DNA of 64,000 bases from an uncultured Bacteriovoracaceae bacterium (GTDB lineage: Bacteria > Bdellovibrionota > Bacteriovoracia > Bacteriovoracales > Bacteriovoracaceae): the NCBI GenBank assembly GCA_950054155.1, contig CATLOT010000017.1, positions 1 through 64,000 on the forward strand, read 5' to 3'. The position numbers and the translations under genes are program-made. The notes below the pieces were generated by a model. The model searched no databases, was not told the origin of the DNA, and was given only the letters and a program-made list of their open reading frames with translations. Below are positions 1-8,144 of the stretch, one piece after another (the first letter of the stretch is position 1; every line of letters begins with the position of its first letter).

Positions 1-180
1 CCGGCCGGGCCGTGGCGTCGCCGCGAACCGATGGGATCTGCGTTGAGTACCCCTGCGCCTGTTTCAAACCCGGATCGCGATCGCCAACTGTCCGATCTTG
101 AGGCACGCGAGTTCGACTGCCTGGTGATTGGTGGCGGCATCACCGGTGCCGGCCTGGCGCGGGAAGCCGCGGACGGCCTT
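1..180 (+). other. GC-rich foreign stub encoding a GlpD-like N-terminus
   Basis: From base 31 an open frame reads as the N-terminus of an FAD-dependent glycerol-3-phosphate dehydrogenase: an unstructured leader, then [20 protein letters not shown], the dinucleotide-binding GxGxxG of GlpD-family enzymes. The DNA is strikingly GC-rich with GC-ending codons. At about 170-190 composition switches abruptly to the AT-richer style of the rest of the window, and the same frame continues into the C-terminus of thymidylate synthase. A natural GlpD-ThyA fusion retaining only about 45 GlpD residues makes no functional sense, so an assembly or ligation chimera is most likely; a recombination scar is the alternative. 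The exact junction cannot be placed to the base. Confidence 0.8.
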
Positions 181-273
181 GAGGTCAAAGAGCTTCTTGA
201 TTTTAAATTTGAGGACTTTGAACTTGTTGATTATGTGGCCCATCCTCATATTAAAGGTGAGGTTGCCGTTTGA
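181..273 (+). CDS. thyA: Thymidylate synthase C-terminal fragment (5' part missing)
   Basis: The last about 30 codons read [20 protein letters not shown] and end in VAV. This matches the invariant C-terminus of ThyA, which closes over the folate/dUMP site and ends in AV. The rest of the enzyme (about 230 residues) is absent because the sequence upstream is replaced by the GC-rich GlpD-like stub. Its stop overlaps the ATG of folA (TGATG), the usual thyA-folA coupling: ThyA converts methylenetetrahydrofolate to dihydrofolate, which DHFR recycles. The start given is the approximate junction, not a real start codon. Confidence 0.8.
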   Translation, partial: EVKELLDFKFEDFELVDYVAHPHIKGEVAV

Positions 274-773
274 TGATCTCCTTGATCGCGGCCATTGGAA
301 AGAATAGAGAGCTAGGGCTTGGCAATGCCATGCTCTGGCATATCAAAGAAGATTTTAAACATTTTAAAGAGACCACAATGGGGCACACCCTGTTGATGGG
401 GCGCAAGACTTTCGAGTCTATTGGTCGTCCTCTCCCTGGTCGTCACACGCTCATCCTTACGCGTGATCGCTCTTTTAAGAGGGAAGGAACCCATACGGTT
501 CACAGCTTTGAAGAGGCCTTGAAATGGTGTGAAGAGCGAGGTGAGGAGCATCTCTTTATTGCCGGTGGAGGCGAGATCTACAAGCAGGCGCTTGAGAGAA
601 ATCTTGAGGATCAGCTCATCTTAAGTTATGTGGACTTTGAAGGAGAGGCCGATACTTTCTTTCCTGATTTTAATGAGTCTCAGTATGATCTCATTCATAA
701 GAGCGCGTTTGCCGCTGGTGAGAAAAGCCCTGCGTGGGAATTACGAGTCCTTAAGGCCACGCCTCATCACTAG
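273..773 (+). CDS. folA: Dihydrofolate reductase
   Basis: Reduces dihydrofolate to tetrahydrofolate with NADPH in the cytoplasm. The product of about 166 residues has the expected DHFR layout: ISLIAAIGKNRELG at the N-terminus, W-x-x-K-E-D-F with the acidic substrate-binding residue, MGRKTFESIGRPLPGR at the NADPH/folate site, FIAGGGEIYKQAL (the GGxxxY motif), and a late strand containing DTFFPDF. I start it at ATG 273, which overlaps the thyA stop; a TTG three bases earlier is possible. The 3' end overlaps the convergent gene on the other strand by 33 bp. Confidence 0.95.
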   Translation: MISLIAAIGKNRELGLGNAMLWHIKEDFKHFKETTMGHTLLMGRKTFESIGRPLPGRHTLILTRDRSFKREGTHTVHSFEEALKWCEERGEEHLFIAGGGEIYKQALERNLEDQLILSYVDFEGEADTFFPDFNESQYDLIHKSAFAAGEKSPAWELRVLKATPHH

Positions 774-1061
774 AATTTCAAACCACATTTTCCAGTCTCC
801 AAGAAAGCTATAAAGAGGATAGGTGAAAGTCGCCGGTCGGTTTTTTTCAATGAGGAAATGACCGATCCATGCCCATGCATAGCCTTGGATGAGAGCGACA
901 CCGATAAGCCAGTAGGTAGATGTGAGGAGTGCACTTATAAGGATGCCGAGGCTAAGGCTGGTGCCCATAAAGTGGAGGAAGCGATTGAGAGGGTGGGAGT
1001 GCTCACTGAGGTAGAAGGGATAGAATTCGTCAAAACTTTGATAAGGTCTCTTTTCTTTCAA
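741..1061 (-). CDS. Mpo1-like (DUF962) membrane protein
   Basis: A 106-residue protein of the YGL010w/Mpo1-like DUF962 family, whose characterised yeast member is an Fe(II)-dependent dioxygenase of 2-hydroxy fatty acids. Visible features are the N-terminal FDEFYPFYLSEHSHPLNRFL with HxxHP histidines, two hydrophobic hairpin segments (about residues 33-55 and 57-70), a second histidine in WIGHFLIEKNRPATF, and a final TYPLYSFLGDWKMW. These are the conserved stretches of the family. The start is a TTG at 1061 with AGGAG a few bases upstream. The substrate in bacteria is unknown, so a lipid-oxidising role is inference from the family. Confidence 0.8.
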   Translation of the reverse strand: MKEKRPYQSFDEFYPFYLSEHSHPLNRFLHFMGTSLSLGILISALLTSTYWLIGVALIQGYAWAWIGHFLIEKNRPATFTYPLYSFLGDWKMWFEILVMRRGLKDS

Positions 1062-1222
1062 AGAATACTCCTATGATTGTGATAATTTGATTTTATCATA
1101 TTTTAAGTATTTGAATTTATTGGTCTTTTGCAAAGCGGCTCTCCCTGTAGTTTATTTAGAGGATGTGACTTTTTTTGTTCAATTTTGCTAGGATGGCAAA
1201 AATTTTAAAATCGAGGAAGAGA

Positions 1223-2599
1223 ATGAAAGTTTTAATCTTAGCCCTTTTATCCGTGGGTATGAGCTTTGCTCAGTCTGTTCAGCGCGCTCCAGGACGAATT
1301 GAGTGTCAGGATGAGCTCCTTCGCTGCACCTATGTCTCTCAAAATCTAACGGCGAGAACTCTAGCTAATCGCGTGCGCCAGGCCTTAGTGCCAGGAGATG
1401 TGCTTATTCCTTCCGAGGGCTTTATTAACGTTGAAAGCACAAATGTTCTGAGCTTTTGGTTTTATAATGAGGAACTTAAGAATCGCTTTGAAGGGCTTCT
1501 TCCTCTGATGGATGTTCTTGAAGCAGGTGTTCCCAGTCATCTTGTTCAGTTAACAACAGAAATTTATAGTGTCAGTGAAGAGGGCCTGAGTCATATTGAT
1601 GCCAGTGTGGGAAGCATTAGTAGTGATGTGGGGGACGCTCCCGATTTTGATATTCTCAATGATGGGGGCATTCTTGATTTGAGTCTTACTGTCTCTTCTC
1701 GCCTTTTAAGTGCAGTGCTTGGCACTCAGGTGGGGCGAAAGGAAACATCACGTGTCACACGCGTTGTTCAGCTCATTCCTAATTTAGCGCCTATCAGTTA
1801 TGAGCGCACGAGCAATATTTATATTAGTCCAACAGCTGGAGTTGTTAAGGATGAAAAGGCCGGTCTCACTCTCGGGGGCACGGTGAGTATCAATGCAGGC
1901 GATAGTGATCTCGTTCATATTAAGGATTATAACTTTAGCTATGGTGTCCTTAATCGCGCGAGTGAGTCTGAGCGAGATAGTGTCACCATTTTGAATGTCT
2001 CTAACCCAAGCCTTTATCTCTATAAAGGTATTTCCACTATGGTGGTTTCGAGTAACACGAGTGTTGTTACAAGAGATAATAACTTCGGCTTCTTTAGTTT
2101 TGGTCGTGAGCGCAGTAAAGTTTTCAACAAGCTTATGGTGGTGACTTCAGCAAAGACCATGAGCTTTGATAATTATCGCGATGAAATGGCGCGCTTTAGT
2201 CGCTTAAGTCTTTTTAGAAGCTTTAGTGAGTCTCAAGTTGAAAGGCTTCCTCAAAGTCGCGCAACTCTATCTCAAGTGCTCGCTAGTTTGAAACCCTATA
2301 ACTACCGCCTTTCAAACGGCACGCCCGTTATTGGGTTTCGCCTTGATGACAAATTAGCGGCGCTTAATAATATTAAGAAGACCGTTGAGGTTGAAGTTAA
2401 GGGTGGTGGGCTTCGCATGAAGAAGATGCGCTCCATTGAAAATTTAATGCTCAGTGGGTTTCGTTTCGATTCTCTCAGTTCAAGGCATATGAGTAAGGCA
2501 AAAGTTAAATTGAGAGTAGAGCTTAAGGTTCATGGAAGCCGTGAGAAATATAAGAAAACTCTCTACTATGACCCCGATCGTAATGTCTTCTTTGATTAA
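1223..2599 (+). CDS. Secreted protein, weakly secretin-like
   Basis: The ATG at 1223, preceded by GAGGAAGAG, gives a classical signal peptide (MKVLILALLSVGMSFAQ) and a protein of 458 residues. I do not recognise a family with certainty. The middle (VQLTTEIYSVSEEGLSHIDA, later LLSAVLGTQVGRKETSRV and LTLGGTVSIN) has the rhythm of a secretin domain: an N-domain strand pair, then an amphipathic beta region with paired gates. No clear N0/N1 domains or S-domain are visible, so this is only suggestive. It heads a three-gene run of exported proteins in which the next gene starts inside its 3' end. Confidence 0.7.
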   Translation: MKVLILALLSVGMSFAQSVQRAPGRIECQDELLRCTYVSQNLTARTLANRVRQALVPGDVLIPSEGFINVESTNVLSFWFYNEELKNRFEGLLPLMDVLEAGVPSHLVQLTTEIYSVSEEGLSHIDASVGSISSDVGDAPDFDILNDGGILDLSLTVSSRLLSAVLGTQVGRKETSRVTRVVQLIPNLAPISYERTSNIYISPTAGVVKDEKAGLTLGGTVSINAGDSDLVHIKDYNFSYGVLNRASESERDSVTILNVSNPSLYLYKGISTMVVSSNTSVVTRDNNFGFFSFGRERSKVFNKLMVVTSAKTMSFDNYRDEMARFSRLSLFRSFSESQVERLPQSRATLSQVLASLKPYNYRLSNGTPVIGFRLDDKLAALNNIKKTVEVEVKGGGLRMKKMRSIENLMLSGFRFDSLSSRHMSKAKVKLRVELKVHGSREKYKKTLYYDPDRNVFFD

Positions 2600-3608
2600 A
2601 ACCTTTGTCCTGTTTACTCTTTTAGGCCCCTGTGCCCTTTGGGGCCGAGAGAACTTTATGGCGCCCCAGTTGCCCCATGAGTTAAGTAGTGTCGATAATC
2701 TCATTAAAGAAATTAAAAATCCCATTTCTTTAAAACTCTCTGATCTTAACAAGAATTACCGCCAGAGGCGGGGGGCTAAAACTGTTGAATTTTCCTCTCA
2801 TGAGAGTGTTCTCTGTAATGGTGAAGTACGCGAGGCGGAGAGTGTTCTCTCAAGGCTTCAGTACTCCTATCGTTTTGAGGATTCTTTAAAGCGTCATATT
2901 CATGCTCTTAGAATCTATGACTGTCAAAATAGACTTCGCCTTGAGGAGGTTATTTCTATTAAAGGAGGCACTCGTGGGGAGCTTTCTTTTAGGCAGTGGA
3001 GTGAAGGGCGCTTTAAAGTGGAGCTCAATGAAGATGAAGAGAGTCTGTTCTATCTCCTTAAAGATGGTGATTCTAAAGAGCTTTTGAGCCTCAGTGGTCG
3101 CCAGGAATCAGATCGAGCGGTCTATGAAATTAAGGTGCTCTCTGAACACATTCTTCAGGTGCGTTATGATTTTCTTGTAAGTGAAAGCCGTGCTTTCTTT
3201 ACTTTCTATGGACGAAAATTAAATTACCGCTACCGTGATGAATTTTCTCTTTCAATGAGTTCTCTCTTTCCCACTTTTACCTATAAAGCATATGCTGGGA
3301 CTGATGGGGTGAGGCTCTTAGGCTCAAGAGATACACTTCTCTCTCTTAATAGTTTCTTAAGTTTCTTTAATATCTATGCACTAGATCTTGGGGTGAGACA
3401 GGTGAAGGGCATCGTCGATTTTCACCTCTCTTCGCTTCCAAGTACTGAGGTGATTGTGAGCAGTGGGACTAATAGTGCTCTCTTAGAAGACCTCCGTGTG
3501 AACCTTAATCGTCTCATTAATGGTATCAATCTCAACCTTCTCGAGCTCTTTATTCGCGATCTTATTCGCTTTGTTGAAGAGGGGCTTCTTATTGATAGGA
3601 GAGGTTAG
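2583..3608 (+). CDS. Secreted protein of unknown function
   Basis: Starting at ATG 2583, inside the last codons of the preceding gene, the product has a signal peptide (MSSLIKTFVLFTLLGPCALW) and about 340 residues. It is beta-rich, with two cysteines (in VLCNG and YDCQN) that may form a disulfide, and an amphipathic helical C-terminus rich in Leu and Arg. No catalytic motif or known domain is recognised. The 16-17 bp overlap with the upstream gene and the 1-nt gap to the downstream gene imply one transcript with translational coupling, so the three exported proteins probably act together. An upstream ATG at 2568 is an alternative start. Confidence 0.65.
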   Translation: MSSLIKTFVLFTLLGPCALWGRENFMAPQLPHELSSVDNLIKEIKNPISLKLSDLNKNYRQRRGAKTVEFSSHESVLCNGEVREAESVLSRLQYSYRFEDSLKRHIHALRIYDCQNRLRLEEVISIKGGTRGELSFRQWSEGRFKVELNEDEESLFYLLKDGDSKELLSLSGRQESDRAVYEIKVLSEHILQVRYDFLVSESRAFFTFYGRKLNYRYRDEFSLSMSSLFPTFTYKAYAGTDGVRLLGSRDTLLSLNSFLSFFNIYALDLGVRQVKGIVDFHLSSLPSTEVIVSSGTNSALLEDLRVNLNRLINGINLNLLELFIRDLIRFVEEGLLIDRRG

Positions 3609-3609
3609 G

Positions 3610-4302
3610 GTGATCTTTTTTTTCTTCTTTCTCCTTCAAGGTCTTAATGCTCAATCTTTGCCCCAGGCAAAAAGTTTAGTTCCCGATCTTACGAGAAGTG
3701 CTTCTCAGTATCTTGAGCAGCTTAAAGTTGAAAGTGTTGTTACTGATTATCAGCGTTGCCGCCTTTTTCAAAGTTTTTCTAATGGGGTGCCTGTAAGTGA
3801 GCTTCGCGAGTGTTTTTCTTCTCGCTTAAAAGAAGGCCTTCATCAAGGGACGCTCCAATTTTTTAAAGAGGGTCAGAGTCGTTTGACTCTTCATTTTCAC
3901 TCTGAAGAGCCATTTAATCGCGCGGAGATAATGGATCTTAAGTTTAATTCGAAACTTCGTTTTTTTTCATTCTCCCACTATCCCGGTGGGCAAATTTACT
4001 TTAAAAACGAAGATGACTTTATATTAGAGGTAAGAGAATTTAATTATCGCCTCACTCTTTCAAAGTCTCTGGCCCGTCCTGGTCTGGAGCACTTTGTTCT
4101 TCAGAAACAGTGCTCTTGGTGTTCTCTTCCAAGTCGGGTTGAGGTGCTTTCGTCTCTTGAGGGAGAGCTACCTCGCTATTATTCTGATCAGTTTCCTTCT
4201 CAAGAGGTGACTCCTCGGCATTTTCAAGAAGGCGTGAGTCAGATTTATTATCAGAATGTGGGATGGTACTCTCAGGGGATGAAACAGGCCCTCGAATATT
4301 AA
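3610..4302 (+). CDS. Secreted protein of unknown function with CxxC, 3' end overprinted
   Basis: The likely start is GTG 3610, just after the upstream stop (TAG at 3606-3608) with GGAGAGG ahead of it. It opens a very hydrophobic signal peptide (VIFFFFFLLQGLNA) and a product of about 230 residues. No family is recognised. The C-terminal third carries a QKQCSWCSLPSRVEVLSSLE segment with a CxxC pair followed by an aromatic-rich tail. The last 251 bp are also coding on the opposite strand, for the acidic tail of a TPM-domain protein. In both genes codons remain open throughout, so this is a true antisense coding overlap unless one gene ends earlier in reality. Confidence 0.6.
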   Translation: MIFFFFFLLQGLNAQSLPQAKSLVPDLTRSASQYLEQLKVESVVTDYQRCRLFQSFSNGVPVSELRECFSSRLKEGLHQGTLQFFKEGQSRLTLHFHSEEPFNRAEIMDLKFNSKLRFFSFSHYPGGQIYFKNEDDFILEVREFNYRLTLSKSLARPGLEHFVLQKQCSWCSLPSRVEVLSSLEGELPRYYSDQFPSQEVTPRHFQEGVSQIYYQNVGWYSQGMKQALEY

Positions 4303-4774
4303 ATTCCTTTTCAAAGCTATCTTTGAGAAGCTCAGCGGCGACCGTTGAGCCCTTGTTCTTAAAATTCGATCTTGCCTCCTTGAGAAGCCCCGTGATTCTC
4401 TTTGAATTGATTTCCTCTTTGAGGTCAGGACTTACGAAGCATTCTATTCGCCTCTCCATTAAAGAGATGAAGATAAAGATACTTCTCTTTCCGATTTGGT
4501 AGTCATTCTTGGCCTCTAGGCCCATTTGATACACCTCTTCTTTCATTTCATGACCAAAGGTGAAGAGGCGCTTAAAGCGCTTAAAATGAGCAAGAATATA
4601 GCCCATGAGGAAGAAGCCTGAAATGATGGCAATAACAGGAAAAGGATTTTCCCAACTCACAGGTAAGTAAAAGAGTGCAGTGAGGGCAAGGGCGCCAAAA
4701 AAGAGCGCCGAGCGAAAATGGGATGCGGGATAGAGGTCACTCTGCTTAACGATAAGATAATGAATACTGATCAC
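4052..4774 (-). CDS. TPM-domain membrane protein with long acidic tail
   Basis: This is the second protein of a TPM-domain pair. Two hydrophobic segments (about residues 21-39 and 45-62) lie before a shortened TPM-like region (EEVYQMGLEAKNDYQIGKRS, IFIFISLMERRIEC, KRITGLLKEA). The last about 85 residues are a low-complexity acidic/polar tail full of E, P, S and Q. That tail corresponds to the 251 bp antisense to the convergent secreted gene. The start is a GTG that shares bases with the TGA of the upstream TPM gene (GTGA). Paired TPM proteins often sit next to lemA in other genomes; no lemA is visible here. Confidence 0.75.
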   Translation of the reverse strand: MISIHYLIVKQSDLYPASHFRSALFFGALALTALFYLPVSWENPFPVIAIISGFFLMGYILAHFKRFKRLFTFGHEMKEEVYQMGLEAKNDYQIGKRSIFIFISLMERRIECFVSPDLKEEINSKRITGLLKEARSNFKNKGSTVAAELLKDSFEKEFNIRGPVSSPESTIPHSDNKSDSRLLENAEESPLEKETDQNNSEVALPQETKAPQPDLEENTKSTVSEEQSAPDQDGPETLKE

Positions 4775-5424
4775 CAGAAGACTCCCATGCGCTCACTCTT
4801 TTCTTTCTTGAGTCCAACAGAGAGGTCTTTAACGGGTGCTGACTTTCTAAGTTTATGACCGAGAAGAAAGATGAGGACAATAATACTGCCAAAGAAAATA
4901 AGAATATGAAGATTAGCTCTTTTTTGCTTCCCAAGCGGGGGTGGGGAGAGAAGACTTTGATCATTCTTTTGAATGATGAGGTTTTGAATAAAAATCTGCA
5001 AGGCCTCAGGATACTTAGCCGATTTAAGTGAGGGGACTGTAACTTTGACGAGCTGGTCGATTTGCTCACTGTTGAGAAGGTAGTCATCACTGGCACTTAT
5101 TTTAAATTGGCGGTCACTAAGACTTAGGAAAAAGAGGATGACATTTTCATCCTCTATTCGCAGTTGATCCATGAGCATCTGACTGGCGGCTTCAATATCC
5201 TGACCTTGAAGGCTTTGCACTAATTGAAGATGAATGGAGAGTCCCTCTTTTTGAGAGACCTTCTCTAGGAAGTAGTTGTATTTAAATTCCTCCCCAAAGG
5301 GAAAGAGTTTGACCTCATCCTGGATTCTATCTTTTGGCCAAGTGGCCCATGTGGGGATCTCTAAGGCCTTGACGTGGCCGAGGGTGAGAAAGCAAAAAAA
5401 GAAGGCTAAGAGGTAGTTTTTCAT
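4771..5424 (-). CDS. TPM-domain (YgcG-like) exported membrane protein
   Basis: The 217-residue product has a signal peptide (MKNYLLAFFFCFLTLGHVKA), a TPM domain at about residues 25-150, and one transmembrane helix (LHILIFFGSIIVLIFLLG, about 172-190) with a basic cytoplasmic tail. The TPM region includes ILFFLSLSDRQFKISASDDY, equivalent to the central strand of YgcG proteins, followed by a helical EALQIFIQNLI. TPM domains face the periplasm and have been tied to acid phosphatase activity in the plant TLP18.3 relative and to photosystem or membrane-protein repair; the bacterial role is not settled. It is translationally coupled to the following TPM gene. Confidence 0.8.
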   Translation of the reverse strand: MKNYLLAFFFCFLTLGHVKALEIPTWATWPKDRIQDEVKLFPFGEEFKYNYFLEKVSQKEGLSIHLQLVQSLQGQDIEAASQMLMDQLRIEDENVILFFLSLSDRQFKISASDDYLLNSEQIDQLVKVTVPSLKSAKYPEALQIFIQNLIIQKNDQSLLSPPPLGKQKRANLHILIFFGSIIVLIFLLGHKLRKSAPVKDLSVGLKKEKSERMGVFW

Positions 5425-5450
5425 ACCCCTATTTTAACCGTCAGAGCTTC

Positions 5451-6260
5451 TTATTGGCAAACAAGTTGACCCTTTTCGATACTTGCTAATTGCCTTTCGC
5501 GCAATTGCTCATACTGAAGCCAGAAGCAGACATCCATTTCATCGATTTCTTCTTTTAAGGTGATAATCGTTTCTGTCTGATCTTTAATTTGGTTGATGAG
5601 GTCAATCATTTCTAAGAGTGATTTTTCCTCTTCTTTGTTTTGATAAAGCTTATGAAGGACAAGGAAGCCTGTCCCTAGGGAAATTAAAAGACCGATATTG
5701 ACTCCGGTTTTTACAAAGCGGTTCTCAGTAGGGAAGATTTGTGCCATCAGGCGTCTCTTAAGAGCTTGACCTCGTGTGGAGCGGGCCATTCTTGAGAGGA
5801 CAAAACTAAAGAGAACAAGTCCTCCAATTGAGGCAGCACCTTTATAGTAGTGCTGAGTATTATCAGTATGAACATCGCCGAGCTCATCTTTGAGTTGCTC
5901 TTCAACAGTGATCAACTCCATATCATCTTCAGTATTAATGATTCTCTTTTCAAGTCTTTCACTGGCGAGCTTTTCTAGTTCATTACCCTCGGTGAGAAGG
6001 GCGAGTTGATTGACGAGTTTTTCTTCGTCCGTGAGGTCTGATGCCTTTTCTTTTAAGCGCTCTTGCAGGCGTTTACCAGCTAAGAGTTTTTCTTGAAGAC
6101 CTCTAATACTTTCCAGAGCATCAGACTTCTGATGGATGATTTTCTCTTTTATTTTTAAGGCGAGGCAGGCCTTTTGAATTTTACTTTCATCAATGGTGCA
6201 GACCCCTGCAGAGGTCTGAGTAAAAGAAAAAAGGCAAAAAAGGGCAATCGTGCGTCTCAT
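5451..6260 (-). CDS. Exported coiled-coil membrane protein, unknown
   Basis: Start ATG 6260 follows AAGGA and opens a signal peptide (MRRTIALFCLFSFTQTSAG). The 269-residue product then has a long heptad-rich helix (about 30-120), a hydrophobic segment (GAASIGGLVLFSFVLSRMA), a basic loop, a second hydrophobic segment (VNIGLLISLGTGFLVLHKLY), and a second coiled coil ending in two cysteines. This would place two coiled-coil arms on the same side of the inner membrane. No family is recognised. An in-frame ATG further upstream (6317) would put the signal peptide internally and is unlikely. Confidence 0.7.
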   Translation of the reverse strand: MRRTIALFCLFSFTQTSAGVCTIDESKIQKACLALKIKEKIIHQKSDALESIRGLQEKLLAGKRLQERLKEKASDLTDEEKLVNQLALLTEGNELEKLASERLEKRIINTEDDMELITVEEQLKDELGDVHTDNTQHYYKGAASIGGLVLFSFVLSRMARSTRGQALKRRLMAQIFPTENRFVKTGVNIGLLISLGTGFLVLHKLYQNKEEEKSLLEMIDLINQIKDQTETIITLKEEIDEMDVCFWLQYEQLRERQLASIEKGQLVCQ

Positions 6261-6361
6261 GAAAATCCTTGGGTTTAATTCAAGGATTAAAGGTGCAAAG
6301 GGCATTCCAAAAATCAAGGGCTAAGTATTTGATTTTAGGAATGCCTGGGTGTCAAAATCTT

Positions 6362-6835
6362 TTAGAACTGTTCAAAATCGCTATACGATTCAATAAGGGT
6401 CTCATAGCACTGCTCTTCGCTCTGGGCTACGGAGGCCTTCATTGCTACCGGCTTATACTTTTTCTCGCTCTTGCTCCAGCGTGAAAGCCTCACGCCGTTG
6501 ATGCCATAGCTATGGGTGTACTCATTAGGCTGATCAATAAAAGCGCTACAAGACTGGATAAGCTGGTTGTTATCAAGGACCATAAGACCTTTAATAAAAT
6601 CTTCATCTCCCATGGAGCGAATGCTTAAGGTCGTCTCGCCAAAGAAGTTAAAGGCTTCAATTTCCATATAATCATAATTCTCAACAAAGAGGATTTCACC
6701 ACTGCTGTTGAGGAGGAATACAGCGCTATAAGTGTCGTGAAAGTCGCCACCCATGGTTATTTTAAATTTTCCGTAATTGGCTGCGCCAACGCTCAAACTA
6801 AAGCCTATTAGGGCCATAAGAAGTGCTTTCTTCAT
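6362..6835 (-). CDS. Small secreted protein, unknown
   Basis: Tandem ATGs at 6838 and 6835 follow GGGAGA; the second has the better spacing. The product (about 157 residues) has a signal peptide (MKKALLMALIGFSLSVGAA) and a compact beta-rich domain with phrases such as GGDFHDTYSAVFLLNSSGE and NNQLIQSCSAFIDQPNEYTH. It has two cysteines that could pair. No known domain is recognised. It lies 101 bp upstream of, and co-oriented with, the coiled-coil membrane protein, so the two may share a transcript. Confidence 0.7.
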   Translation of the reverse strand: MKKALLMALIGFSLSVGAANYGKFKITMGGDFHDTYSAVFLLNSSGEILFVENYDYMEIEAFNFFGETTLSIRSMGDEDFIKGLMVLDNNQLIQSCSAFIDQPNEYTHSYGINGVRLSRWSKSEKKYKPVAMKASVAQSEEQCYETLIESYSDFEQF

Positions 6836-6989
6836 CATAATCTCCCGTCTTTTCTCCTTTAGTAACCTCTTGCTCATCCTTTGCCCATCCCCTGGGTAAA
6901 ACCTATATAAATTCAATTTGAAGGTTCTATTTTCAGGACCTTAGCTAAAAAGGTTGAGTTATTTACTTCCTCTACCGATAAGCTCTAAG

Positions 6990-8144
6990 ATGAATAGAGC
7001 CCCCTTATTTTCCTTTCTTTGCTTCTTCTTAATGCTTGCCTTTTTTAAGGGTGATGAGTCCTCTCGCCAAGCCCTAACACGGGTGCCGGCCTCAGTCGGA
7101 GGTGGCTGCTTTGAGAAAATGGCCTTCCTGCTGGCCTCTAAAGATCCCCATGGGAAAGTGTCCCTTTGGAAGAAGATGCCCTCTCTTCCTGAAGGAAATT
7201 TTAAGGGCTCTGATTACCTTCTCTATCAACAAGACCTCAAAGATCTTACTGGCGATGAATTCATACCCGCTAATCAGTCTCCAGAGGCCATTATGGCCTA
7301 TATAAAAGTAAGTGGTGAGAGGCTAGGTATTAAAGAAGAATTTGATCCCGATAAGTGGAGTCGTTTTAAGAGAGGCCAATTTGAAAAGATTTTAAGGCGT
7401 CTTAAGAAAAGGCGGCGTCTAGAGACCGCTAGTATTGAGGAGCTTACAAGTGAGCTCTTTATTGCGGCCTATGGACCTGATTTTAAGTGGCGCCACTTCT
7501 TTAGTGAGGACCTCGCGCGAAGGCGACTGGTTCTTCGGGCCGCACAAGAGGATCTTGTCAGCAGGGGTCTTCTTAGAATGTTTTCTGATTATCGTCATCC
7601 TGCTAGCTTTATCCAGCGCTTTTCTCAAACCCCCTGGGGAAAGGGTCTCTTAACTGGGCTTCTCAATCTTCCGGTTTTAAGTGGTCTTCCCCCTCTCTAT
7701 CTTCCGAGTTTAAAGAAGAGGGGAATTAGTGAGGCGCTTGGAAGAGAGCTCCTTGAAGAGGGCGTCAATGAACAGACCATTATTAAAATAGAGCGCGAGC
7801 TCGGTGAGAGTCTTGTCGATAGAAATCGTTATGAGGCCATTCGTCGTTCCTATATTGCAGGTGCGATGACCTTTGTTACTCTCGCTGGAATTTACGATAT
7901 GGTCCAGCTTAATAAGATTGTCGATGAAGAGGCAGAGGGGATTGAATTGGCCCAAGAGGAAGCTGATGAATTTTTAGAGGTGGGTGAGATTTTAAAAGAG
8001 GAAAATATCGATATCTTTGCCGAGGAGAGTTACGTTGCTGGCCAGAGTTTTTGTGAGGCCATAGAAGAGTGCGTGGCCTCACTTGATGACGAACAAATGT
8101 GTCAGGATCTTATGGATCCTGACAGCCGTTGCAAGAGCGAGTAG
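6990..8144 (+). CDS. Exported protein with Cys-rich C-terminus, unknown
   Basis: The most plausible start is ATG 6990, giving a signal-like N-terminus (MNRAPLFSFLCFFLMLAFF) and 384 residues; a TTG at 6954 is an alternative. The central region is helical and basic (KILRRLKKRRRLE), followed by a hydrophobic stretch (GLLTGLLNLPVLSGLPPLYL) and a second one (RRSYIAGAMTFVTLAGIYDM) before an acidic helix. The last about 40 residues contain four cysteines (FCEAIEECV, MCQDL, SRCKSE). No family is recognised. The 3' end overlaps the convergent lipoprotein gene by 35 bp. Confidence 0.65.
   Translation: MNRAPLFSFLCFFLMLAFFKGDESSRQALTRVPASVGGGCFEKMAFLLASKDPHGKVSLWKKMPSLPEGNFKGSDYLLYQQDLKDLTGDEFIPANQSPEAIMAYIKVSGERLGIKEEFDPDKWSRFKRGQFEKILRRLKKRRRLETASIEELTSELFIAAYGPDFKWRHFFSEDLARRRLVLRAAQEDLVSRGLLRMFSDYRHPASFIQRFSQTPWGKGLLTGLLNLPVLSGLPPLYLPSLKKRGISEALGRELLEEGVNEQTIIKIERELGESLVDRNRYEAIRRSYIAGAMTFVTLAGIYDMVQLNKIVDEEAEGIELAQEEADEFLEVGEILKEENIDIFAEESYVAGQSFCEAIEECVASLDDEQMCQDLMDPDSRCKSE

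Noticed and set aside
1-273. Bifunctional GlpD-ThyA protein
   Set aside because: The composition break and the tiny fragments of both enzymes point to a chimera, not a fusion.
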